This document shows positions 1 through 7,303 of a stretch of DNA of 16,236 bases, piece after piece (within the stretch, counting starts at the first letter, position 1; each line of letters starts with the position of its first letter). Both the position numbers and the translations under genes were made by a program. Source of the DNA: Opitutales bacterium (GTDB lineage Bacteria > Verrucomicrobiota > Verrucomicrobiae > Opitutales > CAG-312); NCBI GenBank assembly GCA_017623955.1, contig JAGAOA010000116.1, positions 1-16,236 on the forward strand. The letters run 5' to 3'. A model generated the notes under the pieces. It searched no databases and was not told the DNA's origin. It saw nothing but the letters and a program-made list of their open reading frames with translations.

Positions 1-383
1 ATTGGACCCATGCTAAATGGAATAACATACATTGTTCTGCCCTTCATACAACCCTTGAAGAGTTCTTCGAGCTTGAGCTTCATTTCCTTTGGATCCATCC
101 AATTGTTTGTTGGACCAGCTTCTTGCTTTGTGTTAGAGCAGATAAAAGTGCGAGCTTCTACACGAGCAACGTCGCGTGGATCAGAACGGAAGAGGTGACA
201 ACCAGGACGTTTTTCCTGATTGAGCTTGATACATGCACCTTTAGCTATCATCTGATTGTAGAGCATATCAGCTTCTTCTTGCGAACCGTCGCACCATACG
301 ACGTTTTCTGGAGTTGTTAATGCTGCCCACTTGTCAACCCAAGCGACAAGGGCCTTATTTTTTACTGTATTAGGATCTATCAT
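1..383 (-). CDS. pckG: Phosphoenolpyruvate carboxykinase (GTP), N-terminal part
   Basis: Only the first 127 codons are in the window; the gene runs off the left edge. GTP-dependent PEPCK interconverts oxaloacetate and phosphoenolpyruvate with GTP/GDP in the cytosol, feeding gluconeogenesis or fermentative CO2 fixation. The visible part matches the family N-terminal domain: [18 protein letters not shown] at about residues 63-80, GPTNNW at 90-95, and the diagnostic [17 protein letters not shown] at 111-127. The ATG start is favoured by a clean AAGGAG ribosome binding site nine bases upstream and by the N-terminal pattern. The gene lies on the same strand as, and 231 bp downstream of, the exosortase-like gene, so it probably has its own promoter in that gap. 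The residues that bind phosphoenolpyruvate and the metal lie mostly outside the window. The family call is secure; completeness cannot be judged. Confidence 0.95.
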   Translation of the reverse strand, partial: MIDPNTVKNKALVAWVDKWAALTTPENVVWCDGSQEEADMLYNQMIAKGACIKLNQEKRPGCHLFRSDPRDVARVEARTFICSNTKQEAGPTNNWMDPKEMKLKLEELFKGCMKGRTMYVIPFSMGP

Positions 384-614
384 TTCGTTTTTCTCCTTAA
401 TTATGTTATTTTATTTAGAAAGTTAAAACGTCTTAGTTAAAAAATATCTCCTCTTTTTTATATTGGTTGTAGTTTTATTCAACTATTTTTTTCTAAAAAT
501 CAAAAAAATAACCTAAAAAGATACAAAATTGTACATTTTTTAGATTAAAAATTGCAGAAAAAGTTAAAAATAATGGCAATAAATCGGAAAAAATCACCAA
601 AAAATGAGCAAAAA
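384..614. other. AT-rich intergenic region upstream of pckG
   Basis: This gap separates the end of the exosortase-like gene from pckG. It is very AT-rich, with many A and T runs, and holds no plausible ORF on either strand. It presumably carries the pckG promoter, but no -35/-10 pair with acceptable spacing stood out. No hairpin with a T tract was found to terminate the exosortase-like gene. A short TACAA/TTGTA inverted pair occurs near 522-533 and is too small to interpret. Confidence 0.5.
393..398 (-). promoter_or_regulatory. Strong Shine-Dalgarno site of pckG
   Basis: Read on the minus strand this is AAGGAG, nine bases before the pckG ATG. It is the best ribosome binding site in the window; most other genes here have none. 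It supports the chosen start and suggests high translation of PEPCK. Confidence 0.8.
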
Positions 615-1496
615 TCATCTTTTTTTACTAGATAAAAGAGTCCAAACTAAGAGTAAAGCTCCAACAAAAAATAAATATCCCAAAGCTTCGTGATAAAAAT
701 AGTAATGTTTGTTACCCACCAGTAAGGAAACAGTAATAATAGAAACAATACGCAAGCTATTTGCAACAAAACCTATAATTATTCCCGAAAAAACTGCAAA
801 AATTCTATTAAAAACGCCACATTTTCTGAAAATTGCTATGACTATCGACAATATCAAGCAAGAAGATATAATTCCAAAACCATTACATTCTGTAGCAACC
901 AGATAACTTTGCTCATTCACGCGTAACGCTATTTGTGGAATTTCGCCTTTATACATAAGTAAACGCACGTTTTCACCAAATATCGACAAAATATATCCAG
1001 CTACCCTGCCCGCCCAAATTCGCAAAGGTAAGTCGACAAACTGAAAAAGAATTGAAAGGATGGAAAATGAAAAAAATCCGCCAGATATTGCCAACACATA
1101 TCGCTTTGATTTGAACATAGAAAATCCAACAGCGGCTATAAAACATGCAAATGCCAAGAACATTATCAATACGAAGAAAAGATACATAATCTCGACGGGT
1201 ACAAAAGACGCAAAAACATCAAAATTTGGACGAATTAAGTAATTATTGAAAAATAATAACGCATAACTAAGTGCCAAAAAATAGATTACATTACGGGAAA
1301 ATGTAGGAAATGTTGGGCGTATTTTGTATTCGATTGCAATAACTAGCAAAACCGTACACAGAATTATAATAGCATCGCGCAATTGTGGAGATTCAATCAA
1401 ACCTCTATACAAAAAAAACAACATCGGAACAAAACCTACTAACGCTCCAAGTAAAGCTACGTATTCAAACAAATTCTTTTTGTTGTTCTCTTGCAT
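615..1496 (-). CDS. Exosortase/archaeosortase family membrane protein
   Basis: This is a 293-residue, strongly hydrophobic protein with about eight predicted membrane segments. Exosortases are inner-membrane transpeptidase-like enzymes that cleave a C-terminal tripartite signal (for example PEP-CTERM) and pass the protein on, usually in species that make exopolysaccharide. The catalytic Cys-Arg-His pattern is in family order: Cys204 in ATECNGFG, Arg249 in NSLRI, and His269 in YHEALGYLFF, each near a membrane segment. The Cys box reads ECNG rather than the more usual ACSG. The frame stays open 31 codons further upstream, to 1589, but that stretch is AT-rich and low-complexity, so the ATG at 1494-1496 (MQENNKK) is preferred. 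No clear ribosome binding site precedes it. No target protein, sorting signal or polysaccharide gene is visible nearby. The family is fairly certain; the substrate is unknown. Confidence 0.85.
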   Translation of the reverse strand: MQENNKKNLFEYVALLGALVGFVPMLFFLYRGLIESPQLRDAIIILCTVLLVIAIEYKIRPTFPTFSRNVIYFLALSYALLFFNNYLIRPNFDVFASFVPVEIMYLFFVLIMFLAFACFIAAVGFSMFKSKRYVLAISGGFFSFSILSILFQFVDLPLRIWAGRVAGYILSIFGENVRLLMYKGEIPQIALRVNEQSYLVATECNGFGIISSCLILSIVIAIFRKCGVFNRIFAVFSGIIIGFVANSLRIVSIITVSLLVGNKHYYFYHEALGYLFFVGALLLVWTLLSSKKR

Positions 1497-1778
1497 AAAA
1501 ATTAAAAATTTAAATTGCTGTTGATAATAGCTAAATGTTATCGACTTTTTCAATACAAATAAAAGAAGTTTACAAGATAATAAAAACAAATGTAGATAAA
1601 AATTCTGTTCTAAATCTAAAATGTGCTTGCAATGAATACTGGAATAAGAGCATATTTACAAAGTAAACACACACAAATCGAAATAAAACAAAAATTAATA
1701 TAGTAGCTTAATATTACACAAATAAAAGCATAACAACATACAAAACATACACTTATAAACAATATACACTCCACACAA

Positions 1779-1810
1779 AAAAAGCACAACTTTTTTATTT
1801 TGTGCTTTTT
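1779..1810 (+). terminator. Terminator-like hairpin between divergent genes
   Basis: An 11-bp perfect stem, AAAAAGCACAA at 1779-1789 with TTGTGCTTTTT at 1800-1810, encloses a 10-base loop. T-rich sequence follows on the plus strand and the matching A run precedes it, so it could end transcription in either direction. The nearest genes point away from it on both sides, so no known gene ends here. It could end a small untranslated transcript, act as an attenuator for panD, or block stray transcription. Confidence 0.6.
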
Positions 1811-1826
1811 AAATTGTTTTTTTTAG

Positions 1827-1854
1827 TTGACGAAACAAGAAAGTGTAGTATCAG
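1827..1854 (+). promoter_or_regulatory. Possible panD promoter
   Basis: TTGACG at 1827-1832 (5 of 6 to the sigma-70 -35 box) is followed after 16 bases by TATCAG at 1849-1854 (4 of 6 to the -10 box). It lies just after the hairpin and before the panD ATG at 1881, giving a short leader of about 20 bases. It is plausible but not strong. Confidence 0.35.
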
Positions 1855-1880
1855 TAGTGGTTTTAATAGTTTCATTAAAA

Positions 1881-2252
1881 ATGTTTGTACAAGTCTTAAA
1901 GTCAAAAATTCTCAGAGCCACCGCAACCGATGTCCGCGTCGATTACGAGGGGTCGCTCGCCATAGACGAAGACCTCATGGATAAAGTTGGTATGCTCCCC
2001 TATGAGAAAATCTTAGTAGGAAATATAAACAATGGCAAACGTTTCGAAACGTATGCTATTCCAGCTGAACGCGGAAGTAAAACGTTCTCAATAAGAGGTG
2101 CGGCAGGTCATTTGGGAAGTGCTGGAGACTTGTTGGTGATAATGTCTTTTGCGCAAGTAGAATTGGAAAAAGCAAAAGACGTTCTTCCTAGAACAATAAC
2201 ATTGGCTGAAAACAATACAAAAATTGTAAAGTCGCAAAATATGATATCATAA
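1881..2252 (+). CDS. panD: Aspartate 1-decarboxylase (pyruvoyl enzyme precursor)
   Basis: PanD converts L-aspartate to beta-alanine and CO2 for pantothenate and coenzyme A synthesis. It is made as an inactive chain that cuts itself between Gly24 and Ser25 to form the pyruvoyl cofactor. At 123 residues it is close to the usual length of about 126. YEGSLAID places Gly24-Ser25 exactly where the E. coli enzyme has them. Lys9, Arg54 in NGKRF and Tyr58 also fall at the E. coli numbering, as does the YAIPAERGS block. This numbering fixes the start at the ATG at 1881; an in-frame TTG at 1827 would add 18 residues that do not fit the family. No ribosome binding site is evident. The gene lies 71 bp upstream of an aminotransferase on the same strand and may be co-transcribed with it. 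Confidence 0.95.
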   Translation: MFVQVLKSKILRATATDVRVDYEGSLAIDEDLMDKVGMLPYEKILVGNINNGKRFETYAIPAERGSKTFSIRGAAGHLGSAGDLLVIMSFAQVELEKAKDVLPRTITLAENNTKIVKSQNMIS

Positions 2253-2323
2253 CGTTCGTAGTTGCAAGCGTAACTATATGAAATTTACTTATACGAAACT
2301 TTAACTTAACAGAAAATAAAATT

Positions 2324-3403
2324 ATGGCATACAAATTATATATCCCAGGACCAATCAACGTATCAGAAAAAACATACAAGGCTATGGCTACCCCTATAAT
2401 GGGTCACAGAATGCCTGAATTTGCAGAACTTGCAGGAAATGTAGTTCCAAGAATGCAACAGTTGTTCTACACAAAAGACCCTGTATTCTTAAGCACAAGT
2501 TCATCATGGGGTATTATGGAAGGTTCATTGAGAAACGTAACACAAAAAGCAGTATTGAACTGCGGTAATGGTGCGTTCTCTGACAAATGGTACGATGTAG
2601 CAAAACGCTGCGGTAAAAATGCAGATTTCCTACAATTCGACTGGGGTAAACCAGTTGACCCAGAAGAAGTTGATAAGGCTTTGGCAACAGGCAAGTACGA
2701 CTCTATTACTATAATTCATAACGAAACTTCAACTGGTACTATGACAGACATCGCTGCTGTTATGGAAGTTGTAAGAAAGTATCCAGAAGTTATCTCTATT
2801 GTAGATACAGTTAGCTCGTTCTCGACATTGCCTATCAAAAAGGATGAGTTGGGAATTGATGTTATGGTAACAGGTTCTCAAAAAGCATTGGCATGCCCAC
2901 CAGGATTGTCTTTCTTGTCTGTTTCTGACAAGGCTATGGAACGTGCTTCAAAAACAGAAGGTCGCGGTTATTATTTCGATTTCTTAGAATTCAAAAAATT
3001 CTTCGATAAAAATCAAACTCCATCAACTCCTGTTATCAGCTTGATTTACGCAATAAATAGCAAGCTAGACGACATTTTTGCAGAAGGTGTTGAAAATCGT
3101 TATGCACGCCATGCAGCTAACAACAAGTTAGTTCGCGAATGGGGTTACAATCATGGTTTCAAACTCTTCCCAGAAGAAAAGTATGGTTCTGTTGCTCTGA
3201 ACTGCTTTGCTAACAACCTTGAAATAGATATTGCTGGCGTAAACTCAGAATTGAAAAAACGCTACAATATGGCTATCGATGGTGGTTATGGTAAGTTAAA
3301 GGGTAAAACTTTCCGCATTTCAAATATGGGTGATGAAACTCAAGAATCGATGAAAGAGTTACTTGGTAACCTCGATACGATTTTAGCTGAGTTCAAAAAA
3401 TAA
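2324..3403 (+). CDS. Class V PLP-dependent aminotransferase (serine/alanine-glyoxylate type)
   Basis: This 359-residue protein is a full-length member of the fold type I, class V aminotransferase group that includes alanine-glyoxylate and serine-pyruvate aminotransferases. Visible landmarks are the N-terminal PGPINVSE (8-15), GHRMPEF (27-33), NETSTG (133-138), Asp161 in VDTVSS (expected to contact the PLP ring nitrogen), Lys187 in GSQKALACPPG (expected Schiff-base lysine) and Arg331 in FRISNMG (expected to bind the substrate carboxylate). The exact amino donor and acceptor cannot be read from sequence. Alanine, serine or aspartate with glyoxylate or pyruvate are all possible, as is a role in serine metabolism. 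Its position after panD hints at aspartate/alanine or beta-alanine chemistry, but this is only context. The ATG start has no clear ribosome binding site. Two hairpins follow the stop codon. Confidence 0.88.
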   Translation: MAYKLYIPGPINVSEKTYKAMATPIMGHRMPEFAELAGNVVPRMQQLFYTKDPVFLSTSSSWGIMEGSLRNVTQKAVLNCGNGAFSDKWYDVAKRCGKNADFLQFDWGKPVDPEEVDKALATGKYDSITIIHNETSTGTMTDIAAVMEVVRKYPEVISIVDTVSSFSTLPIKKDELGIDVMVTGSQKALACPPGLSFLSVSDKAMERASKTEGRGYYFDFLEFKKFFDKNQTPSTPVISLIYAINSKLDDIFAEGVENRYARHAANNKLVREWGYNHGFKLFPEEKYGSVALNCFANNLEIDIAGVNSELKKRYNMAIDGGYGKLKGKTFRISNMGDETQESMKELLGNLDTILAEFKK

Positions 3404-3415
3404 ATATTTCAATGG

Positions 3416-3444
3416 ACTATGCACTTCAAAACGAAGTGCATAGT
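3416..3444 (+). repeat. Perfect 12-bp inverted repeat after the aminotransferase gene
   Basis: ACTATGCACTTC at 3416-3427 pairs perfectly with GAAGTGCATAGT at 3433-3444 around the loop AAAAC. It starts 12 bases after the stop codon. No T tract follows on either strand, so it is not a classical terminator. It may protect the 3' end of the message or work with the weaker hairpin downstream. Confidence 0.7.
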
Positions 3445-3468
3445 TGCTAAAAATACCTAAGCAAGATG

Positions 3469-3498
3469 GCTTTGATAACTATATTACAAAGCTTTTTT
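3469..3498 (+). terminator. Probable Rho-independent terminator of the panD/aminotransferase unit
   Basis: GCTTTG (3469-3474) pairs with CAAAGC (3487-3492) and is followed directly by six T residues. The stem is short and the loop is 12 bases, so it is a modest terminator on its own. Together with the stronger hairpin just upstream it probably ends the panD-side transcript before topB. Confidence 0.5.
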
Positions 3499-3546
3499 GT
3501 TTTATAAAAGAATATTAAATTTTTGTATAACGAACATAACTATTGT

Positions 3547-6030
3547 ATGAAAAAACTAATTATAGCCGAAAAACCATCGGTAGCTGCCGACCTCGCAAGA
3601 GTACTTGGTAAAGCAAAAAAATGTGACGATTATTATGAAAACGATTACTACGTAATATCGTCGGCAGTTGGTCATCTTGTAGAACTGTTTAAACCAGATG
3701 ACATAGACAAAAAATATGTTCGTTGGACCCTTGCGTCTCTCCCAATTATCCCTAAAAAATTTGAATTAAAAGCGATTGAAAAAACTAAAACAAAGTTATC
3801 GTCGCTAAAAAAATTGATGAACAGAAAAGACATCGATTGCGTTATAAACGCATGCGATGCTGGGCGCGAAGGGGAACTTATTTTTACTTACATTTACGAA
3901 ATAACTAAGTGCAAATTACCATCGCAAAGATTGTGGGTATCGTCAATGACTCCTGCTTCGATATTAGAGGCTTTCGAAAATTTGAGAAGTCAAGAGCAAA
4001 TGAAGTCGTTGCAAGATGCGGCTCGTTGCAGAAGTGAATCGGACTGGTTAGTTGGAATGAATGGAACTAGAGCACTAACTATAAAAATGGGCTCAAGAGG
4101 GAAAGAAATAACTAGTGTCGGTAGAGTTCAGACTCCAACATTGTCGATGATTGTAGAACGCGAACGCGAAATACAAAAATTTAAGCCACAATCGTTCTGG
4201 AAAATAACTGCTAAATTTGAAGTCGAAAACGGCGTATATGAAGGCGTTTATCAACGCCCAGATTTTAAACAATCGGCAAAAAAACCTAACGACAAAGCCG
4301 ATAGAATTTGGGAACATAAAAATGCCGCAACTGTATTAGAAGAAATCAGAGCAACAAAAGCAATACAGGCTGTCGATAAAAAAACACTTTCTAAACAAAA
4401 TCCACCACGCTTGTACGATTTGACATCGCTACAAAGAGAAGCTAACAACAAGTATTCGTTGCCTGCTAACAGAACGTTGTCGATAGCTCAAGCATTATAC
4501 GAAAAATATAAACTCATAACGTATCCACGTACTGACTCTAGAGCGTTACCTGATGATTATCGCAGTGTAGCAACAAAGACTCTTTCGGCTCTTGAAGGAG
4601 AATATCAAGTTCATGCTAAAAAAGCATTAGACGAAAATTATGTAAAAAAAGCCGGAAAGAGAATATTCGACTCGAAACAAGTAAGTGATCACTTTGCGAT
4701 TATCCCAACAGGTCTTTCGTCTCAGAAATTGAGCGACGATGAACGTAAGATTTACGATATGATTACGCGTCGCTTTATTGCAGCATTTTATCCAGAAGCT
4801 CAATTCGATGTAACGGTACGTTCGACAACCGTAGCAACTCATACATTCAAAAGTGAAGGTAAAGTTCTGCGCATTGCAGGCTGGTTAGATGTTTACAACA
4901 AAGAAACTGACGAAAAAAACACACTACCTGCTTTAGTAATTGAACCCGAAAATGCAACTATGTTGGAATCGGCAATGGTACAAGAAGAAACTAAACCTCC
5001 AGCTCGATACAACGAAGCTACTTTACTCTCGGCTATGGAAGGAGCAGGTAAACTTCTCGATGATGAAGAATTGTCGGCAGCTATGAAAGAAAAAGGACTA
5101 GGCACGCCTGCAACAAGAGCAACTATTATTGAAAATTTGATTGCTCATAAATTTGTAGAACGCCAACGTAGAGACTTAATTCCTACTCCTAAGGCAGAAC
5201 GCTTAATAACTTTCTTAGATGTGCTAAACATAGACGCTTTGACTAGCCCTACTATGACTGGGGAATGGGAGTACAAATTGCGTCTAATAGAGAAAAATGA
5301 ACTTTCAAGAAATGAGTTTATGGACGGTATCGAAGCTATGACAAGTGAGATTGTCGATAAAACAAAAAACTTTAAAGAAGATAATCTTGAAACTCATGAA
5401 AGCGATATAAAAAGTCCCATAGACGGATCTAATTTGTTGGAAACATTTCGCTCGTATAAATCTAAAGATGGACAATTTGTAATTTACAAAACTATTGGAA
5501 ATCGCCAAATGTCGCCTGAAGAAATTAAAGAATTGCTCGTAAATAAGACATTGGGTCCTTTAGATGGATTTAGAAGCAAAACCAACAAACCATATTCGGC
5601 ACGTCTATATCTAGATGAAAATAATACTGTAAAATTCGATTTTGGAACACCTCAAAATGACGCTACAAAGGTTGATTTATCAGAAGCTCCGGTAGTAGCG
5701 GATTGTCCGATGTGTGCAATGAAATTGTGTAAGTGCGAAGGTGCAAAACTTGTTGATACTGGAATGGCTTATGTATGCCGTTGCGATAGTAATCCAGACA
5801 AGAAATGTTCTTTTCGCTTAAGCAAAACTATGCTTTCTCACAAAATAACTATTGATGAAGTAAACAGTCTTTGCACAACCGGAAAAACTCCTGTTATTGA
5901 AGACTTTGTTTCAAGCAAAACTAAAAAGAAGTTTTCTGCATCGCTAGTATTAGACGCAAAAAAAGGAATAGCTTTTGAATTTGCAAAACGTGTAAAAAAG
6001 ACTGAAGACAAAGAATCAGAAAAGAAATAA
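3547..6030 (+). CDS. topB: DNA topoisomerase III (type IA)
   Basis: Type IA topoisomerases cut one DNA strand through a 5'-phosphotyrosine to decatenate or relax DNA. This 827-residue protein has the Toprim domain first: AEKPS at 7-11 with Glu8, then NACDAGREGELIF from 101, where Asp104 and Glu108 are conserved. Strand-cutting Tyr326 sits in LITYPRTDSR, close to Tyr328 of E. coli TopB. GRVQTPTL (192-199), HFAIIPT (382-388) and GLGTPATRATIIENL (517-531) follow. The C-terminal part is long: two related segments at about 633-700 and 755-812, each with SKT, SA-L and F-F motifs typical of the topoisomerase C-terminal repeat. They flank a Cys-rich patch (Cys720, 723, 728, 730, 744, 746, 754) that looks zinc-binding. 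Eight in-frame codons exist upstream to 3523, but MKKLIIAEKPS fits the family start. No ribosome binding site is obvious. Confidence 0.95.
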   Translation: MKKLIIAEKPSVAADLARVLGKAKKCDDYYENDYYVISSAVGHLVELFKPDDIDKKYVRWTLASLPIIPKKFELKAIEKTKTKLSSLKKLMNRKDIDCVINACDAGREGELIFTYIYEITKCKLPSQRLWVSSMTPASILEAFENLRSQEQMKSLQDAARCRSESDWLVGMNGTRALTIKMGSRGKEITSVGRVQTPTLSMIVEREREIQKFKPQSFWKITAKFEVENGVYEGVYQRPDFKQSAKKPNDKADRIWEHKNAATVLEEIRATKAIQAVDKKTLSKQNPPRLYDLTSLQREANNKYSLPANRTLSIAQALYEKYKLITYPRTDSRALPDDYRSVATKTLSALEGEYQVHAKKALDENYVKKAGKRIFDSKQVSDHFAIIPTGLSSQKLSDDERKIYDMITRRFIAAFYPEAQFDVTVRSTTVATHTFKSEGKVLRIAGWLDVYNKETDEKNTLPALVIEPENATMLESAMVQEETKPPARYNEATLLSAMEGAGKLLDDEELSAAMKEKGLGTPATRATIIENLIAHKFVERQRRDLIPTPKAERLITFLDVLNIDALTSPTMTGEWEYKLRLIEKNELSRNEFMDGIEAMTSEIVDKTKNFKEDNLETHESDIKSPIDGSNLLETFRSYKSKDGQFVIYKTIGNRQMSPEEIKELLVNKTLGPLDGFRSKTNKPYSARLYLDENNTVKFDFGTPQNDATKVDLSEAPVVADCPMCAMKLCKCEGAKLVDTGMAYVCRCDSNPDKKCSFRLSKTMLSHKITIDEVNSLCTTGKTPVIEDFVSSKTKKKFSASLVLDAKKGIAFEFAKRVKKTEDKESEKK

Positions 6031-6049
6031 AATTACTTTCAATAAAAAC

Positions 6050-6093
6050 ATACAAAAAAGGCGGCAGTTGAAAAACTGTCGCCTTTTTTGTAT
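6050..6093. terminator. Strong bidirectional terminator between topB and ispF
   Basis: A 20-bp stem (left arm 6050-6069, right arm 6074-6093), broken only by one G-T wobble, closes a GAAA tetraloop. The GC-rich core GGCGGCAGTT is flanked by an A run on the left and a T run on the right, so it can end transcription on both strands. It sits between the convergent genes topB and ispF and serves both. Confidence 0.95.
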
Positions 6094-6104
6094 ATAAAAG
6101 AATT

Positions 6105-6590
6105 TTACGCCTTATACAATAAGCAAACTGCATGAGCCCCAATCCCCTCTTTACGTCCTTCCCAACCCATTTTTTCATTTGTAGTTGCTTTTATACCTAC
6201 ATCTTCGGGCTGTACTCCAAGTGAATTTGCCAAAATCTTTTTCATAGCATCTATATGTGGCAACATCTTAGGTGTTTCGGCTATGATTGTACAATCGACA
6301 TTACCAACCTTATAACCGAGTTTTGCAACTTCAGCAACAGCACGTTGAACTATCTTTTGAGAGTCGATATTTTCACAAGACGCATCAGATGGTGGAAAAT
6401 AAAAACCTATATCACGTAACGCCCCCGCTCCCAAAACTGCATCGGCTATTGCATGACTTAAAACGTCAGCATCAGAATGACCAAGCAAGCCCAATTTACT
6501 TTCTATTTCAACACCACCAATAATACACTTTCTACCTTCGACTAATTGGTGGACATCATAACCGTACCCTATTCTAAAATTTGCACTCAT
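6105..6590 (-). CDS. ispF: 2-C-methyl-D-erythritol 2,4-cyclodiphosphate synthase
   Basis: IspF turns the CDP-methylerythritol phosphate made by IspD and IspE into the cyclic diphosphate, releasing CMP, in the MEP route to isopentenyl diphosphate. It works as a trimer with one zinc per active site. This 161-residue protein has the family length. The zinc ligands are visible as Asp12 and His14 in GYDVHQ and His46 in HSDADVLSHA. DIGFYFPP (60-67) and the C-terminal TTNEKMGWEGRKEGIG block are intact. Its ATG overlaps the ispD stop as ATGA, implying translational coupling, and AAGG lies six bases upstream. It is the last gene of the pyrF-ispD-ispF operon and ends at the strong bidirectional terminator. 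Confidence 0.97.
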   Translation of the reverse strand: MSANFRIGYGYDVHQLVEGRKCIIGGVEIESKLGLLGHSDADVLSHAIADAVLGAGALRDIGFYFPPSDASCENIDSQKIVQRAVAEVAKLGYKVGNVDCTIIAETPKMLPHIDAMKKILANSLGVQPEDVGIKATTNEKMGWEGRKEGIGAHAVCLLYKA

Positions 6591-7303
6591 CTTGCACCTT
6601 TCGATTTTAAAAATTCTATAAACGCAATATCTTCTGGAACTGTAATTTTTACATTTGCAGAAAGATTTTCAACAATGGTAACTTTCCCACCCATTACAGT
6701 AGCAGCTGCAACATCATCGGTAATTGCTATTTGATTTTTCTTGATGTATTTATACGCTTTTTCAATATCGGCACACACAAAAACTTGAGGTGTTTGCATT
6801 GCCCACAAGCGTTTTCTATCTAAATCATCAAGCTTACATTTAGATAAATCTTTCTTATTTTTTGCAACTCGCTTTATGGTATCGGAAACACGCGAAGCCA
6901 AAACAGAAGCTCCATCTTTTGTTGCAGCTAAAGCTAATGCACAAATGTTTTCAACGGTAATCATAGGTCTTGCACCATCATGGATAAATGCTAAACCTTG
7001 TTTATCGGTGACTTCCTTTAAACCATTCAAAACGCTATCTTGACGCTCTGCCCCTCCATAAGTAAATTTGACTTCTAAGGAGATTTTCTTGAAAAACTTT
7101 TTCAACGCAGATTTGATTTGCTTTATTTGAGCATCGTCACGACACACAAAAACAACCTCATCAATACATCCACTTTCAAGAAATGTTTTGAAACTGTGCA
7201 AAATAACAGGCATTCCCTGCAAAAGTGCAAGAACTTTATCTTTTACAGTTCCTCGCATTCGTTTGCCACTACCTCCTGCCAAGAGTATTGCTGCATTAGC
7301 CAT
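6587..7303 (-). CDS. ispD: 2-C-methyl-D-erythritol 4-phosphate cytidylyltransferase
   Basis: IspD joins CTP and methylerythritol 4-phosphate to give CDP-methylerythritol, the third step of the MEP pathway. The 238 residues show the nucleotidyltransferase fold: LLAGGSGKRMRG (7-18) with Lys23 following, GGAERQDSV (83-91), IHDGARP (107-113), RVSDTIKR (138-145), AMQTPQ (168-173), TDD (195-197) and NVKITVPED (217-225). All the expected CTP- and substrate-contacting blocks are present. The gene overlaps the end of pyrF by 8 bp and the start of ispF by 4 bp, so the three form one tightly coupled operon. GGAG seven bases before the ATG (within pyrF) supports the start. Separate IspD and IspF proteins, rather than the fused IspDF of some bacteria, are encoded here. 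Confidence 0.97.
   Translation of the reverse strand: MANAAILLAGGSGKRMRGTVKDKVLALLQGMPVILHSFKTFLESGCIDEVVFVCRDDAQIKQIKSALKKFFKKISLEVKFTYGGAERQDSVLNGLKEVTDKQGLAFIHDGARPMITVENICALALAATKDGASVLASRVSDTIKRVAKNKKDLSKCKLDDLDRKRLWAMQTPQVFVCADIEKAYKYIKKNQIAITDDVAAATVMGGKVTIVENLSANVKITVPEDIAFIEFLKSKGAR

Larger units (their letters stand above)
1497..1880. other. Divergent intergenic region with G-poor tract
   Basis: This gap lies between the exosortase-like gene (minus) and panD (plus). No convincing protein-coding ORF was seen. From about 1660 to 1790 the plus strand is A- and C-rich with very few G (roughly 27 C to 6 G by eye), including repeated ACATAC-type words. A terminator-like hairpin follows at 1779-1810, and a possible panD promoter at 1827-1854. 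The skew could mark an unstructured untranslated transcript or simply drift in non-coding DNA. Confidence 0.5.

Noticed and set aside
1497..1589. 31-codon N-terminal extension of the exosortase-like protein
   Set aside because: The stretch is AT-rich and low-complexity, and the ATG at 1494-1496 gives a more typical start just before the first membrane segment.
1827..1880. TTG start adding 18 residues to PanD
   Set aside because: The Lys9, Gly24-Ser25, Arg54 and Tyr58 numbering fits E. coli PanD exactly only from the ATG at 1881. The TTG is better read as part of a -35 box.
2259..2276. Seven-bp hairpin between panD and the aminotransferase
   Set aside because: It includes a G-T pair, has a four-base loop and no T tract, and could easily arise by chance.
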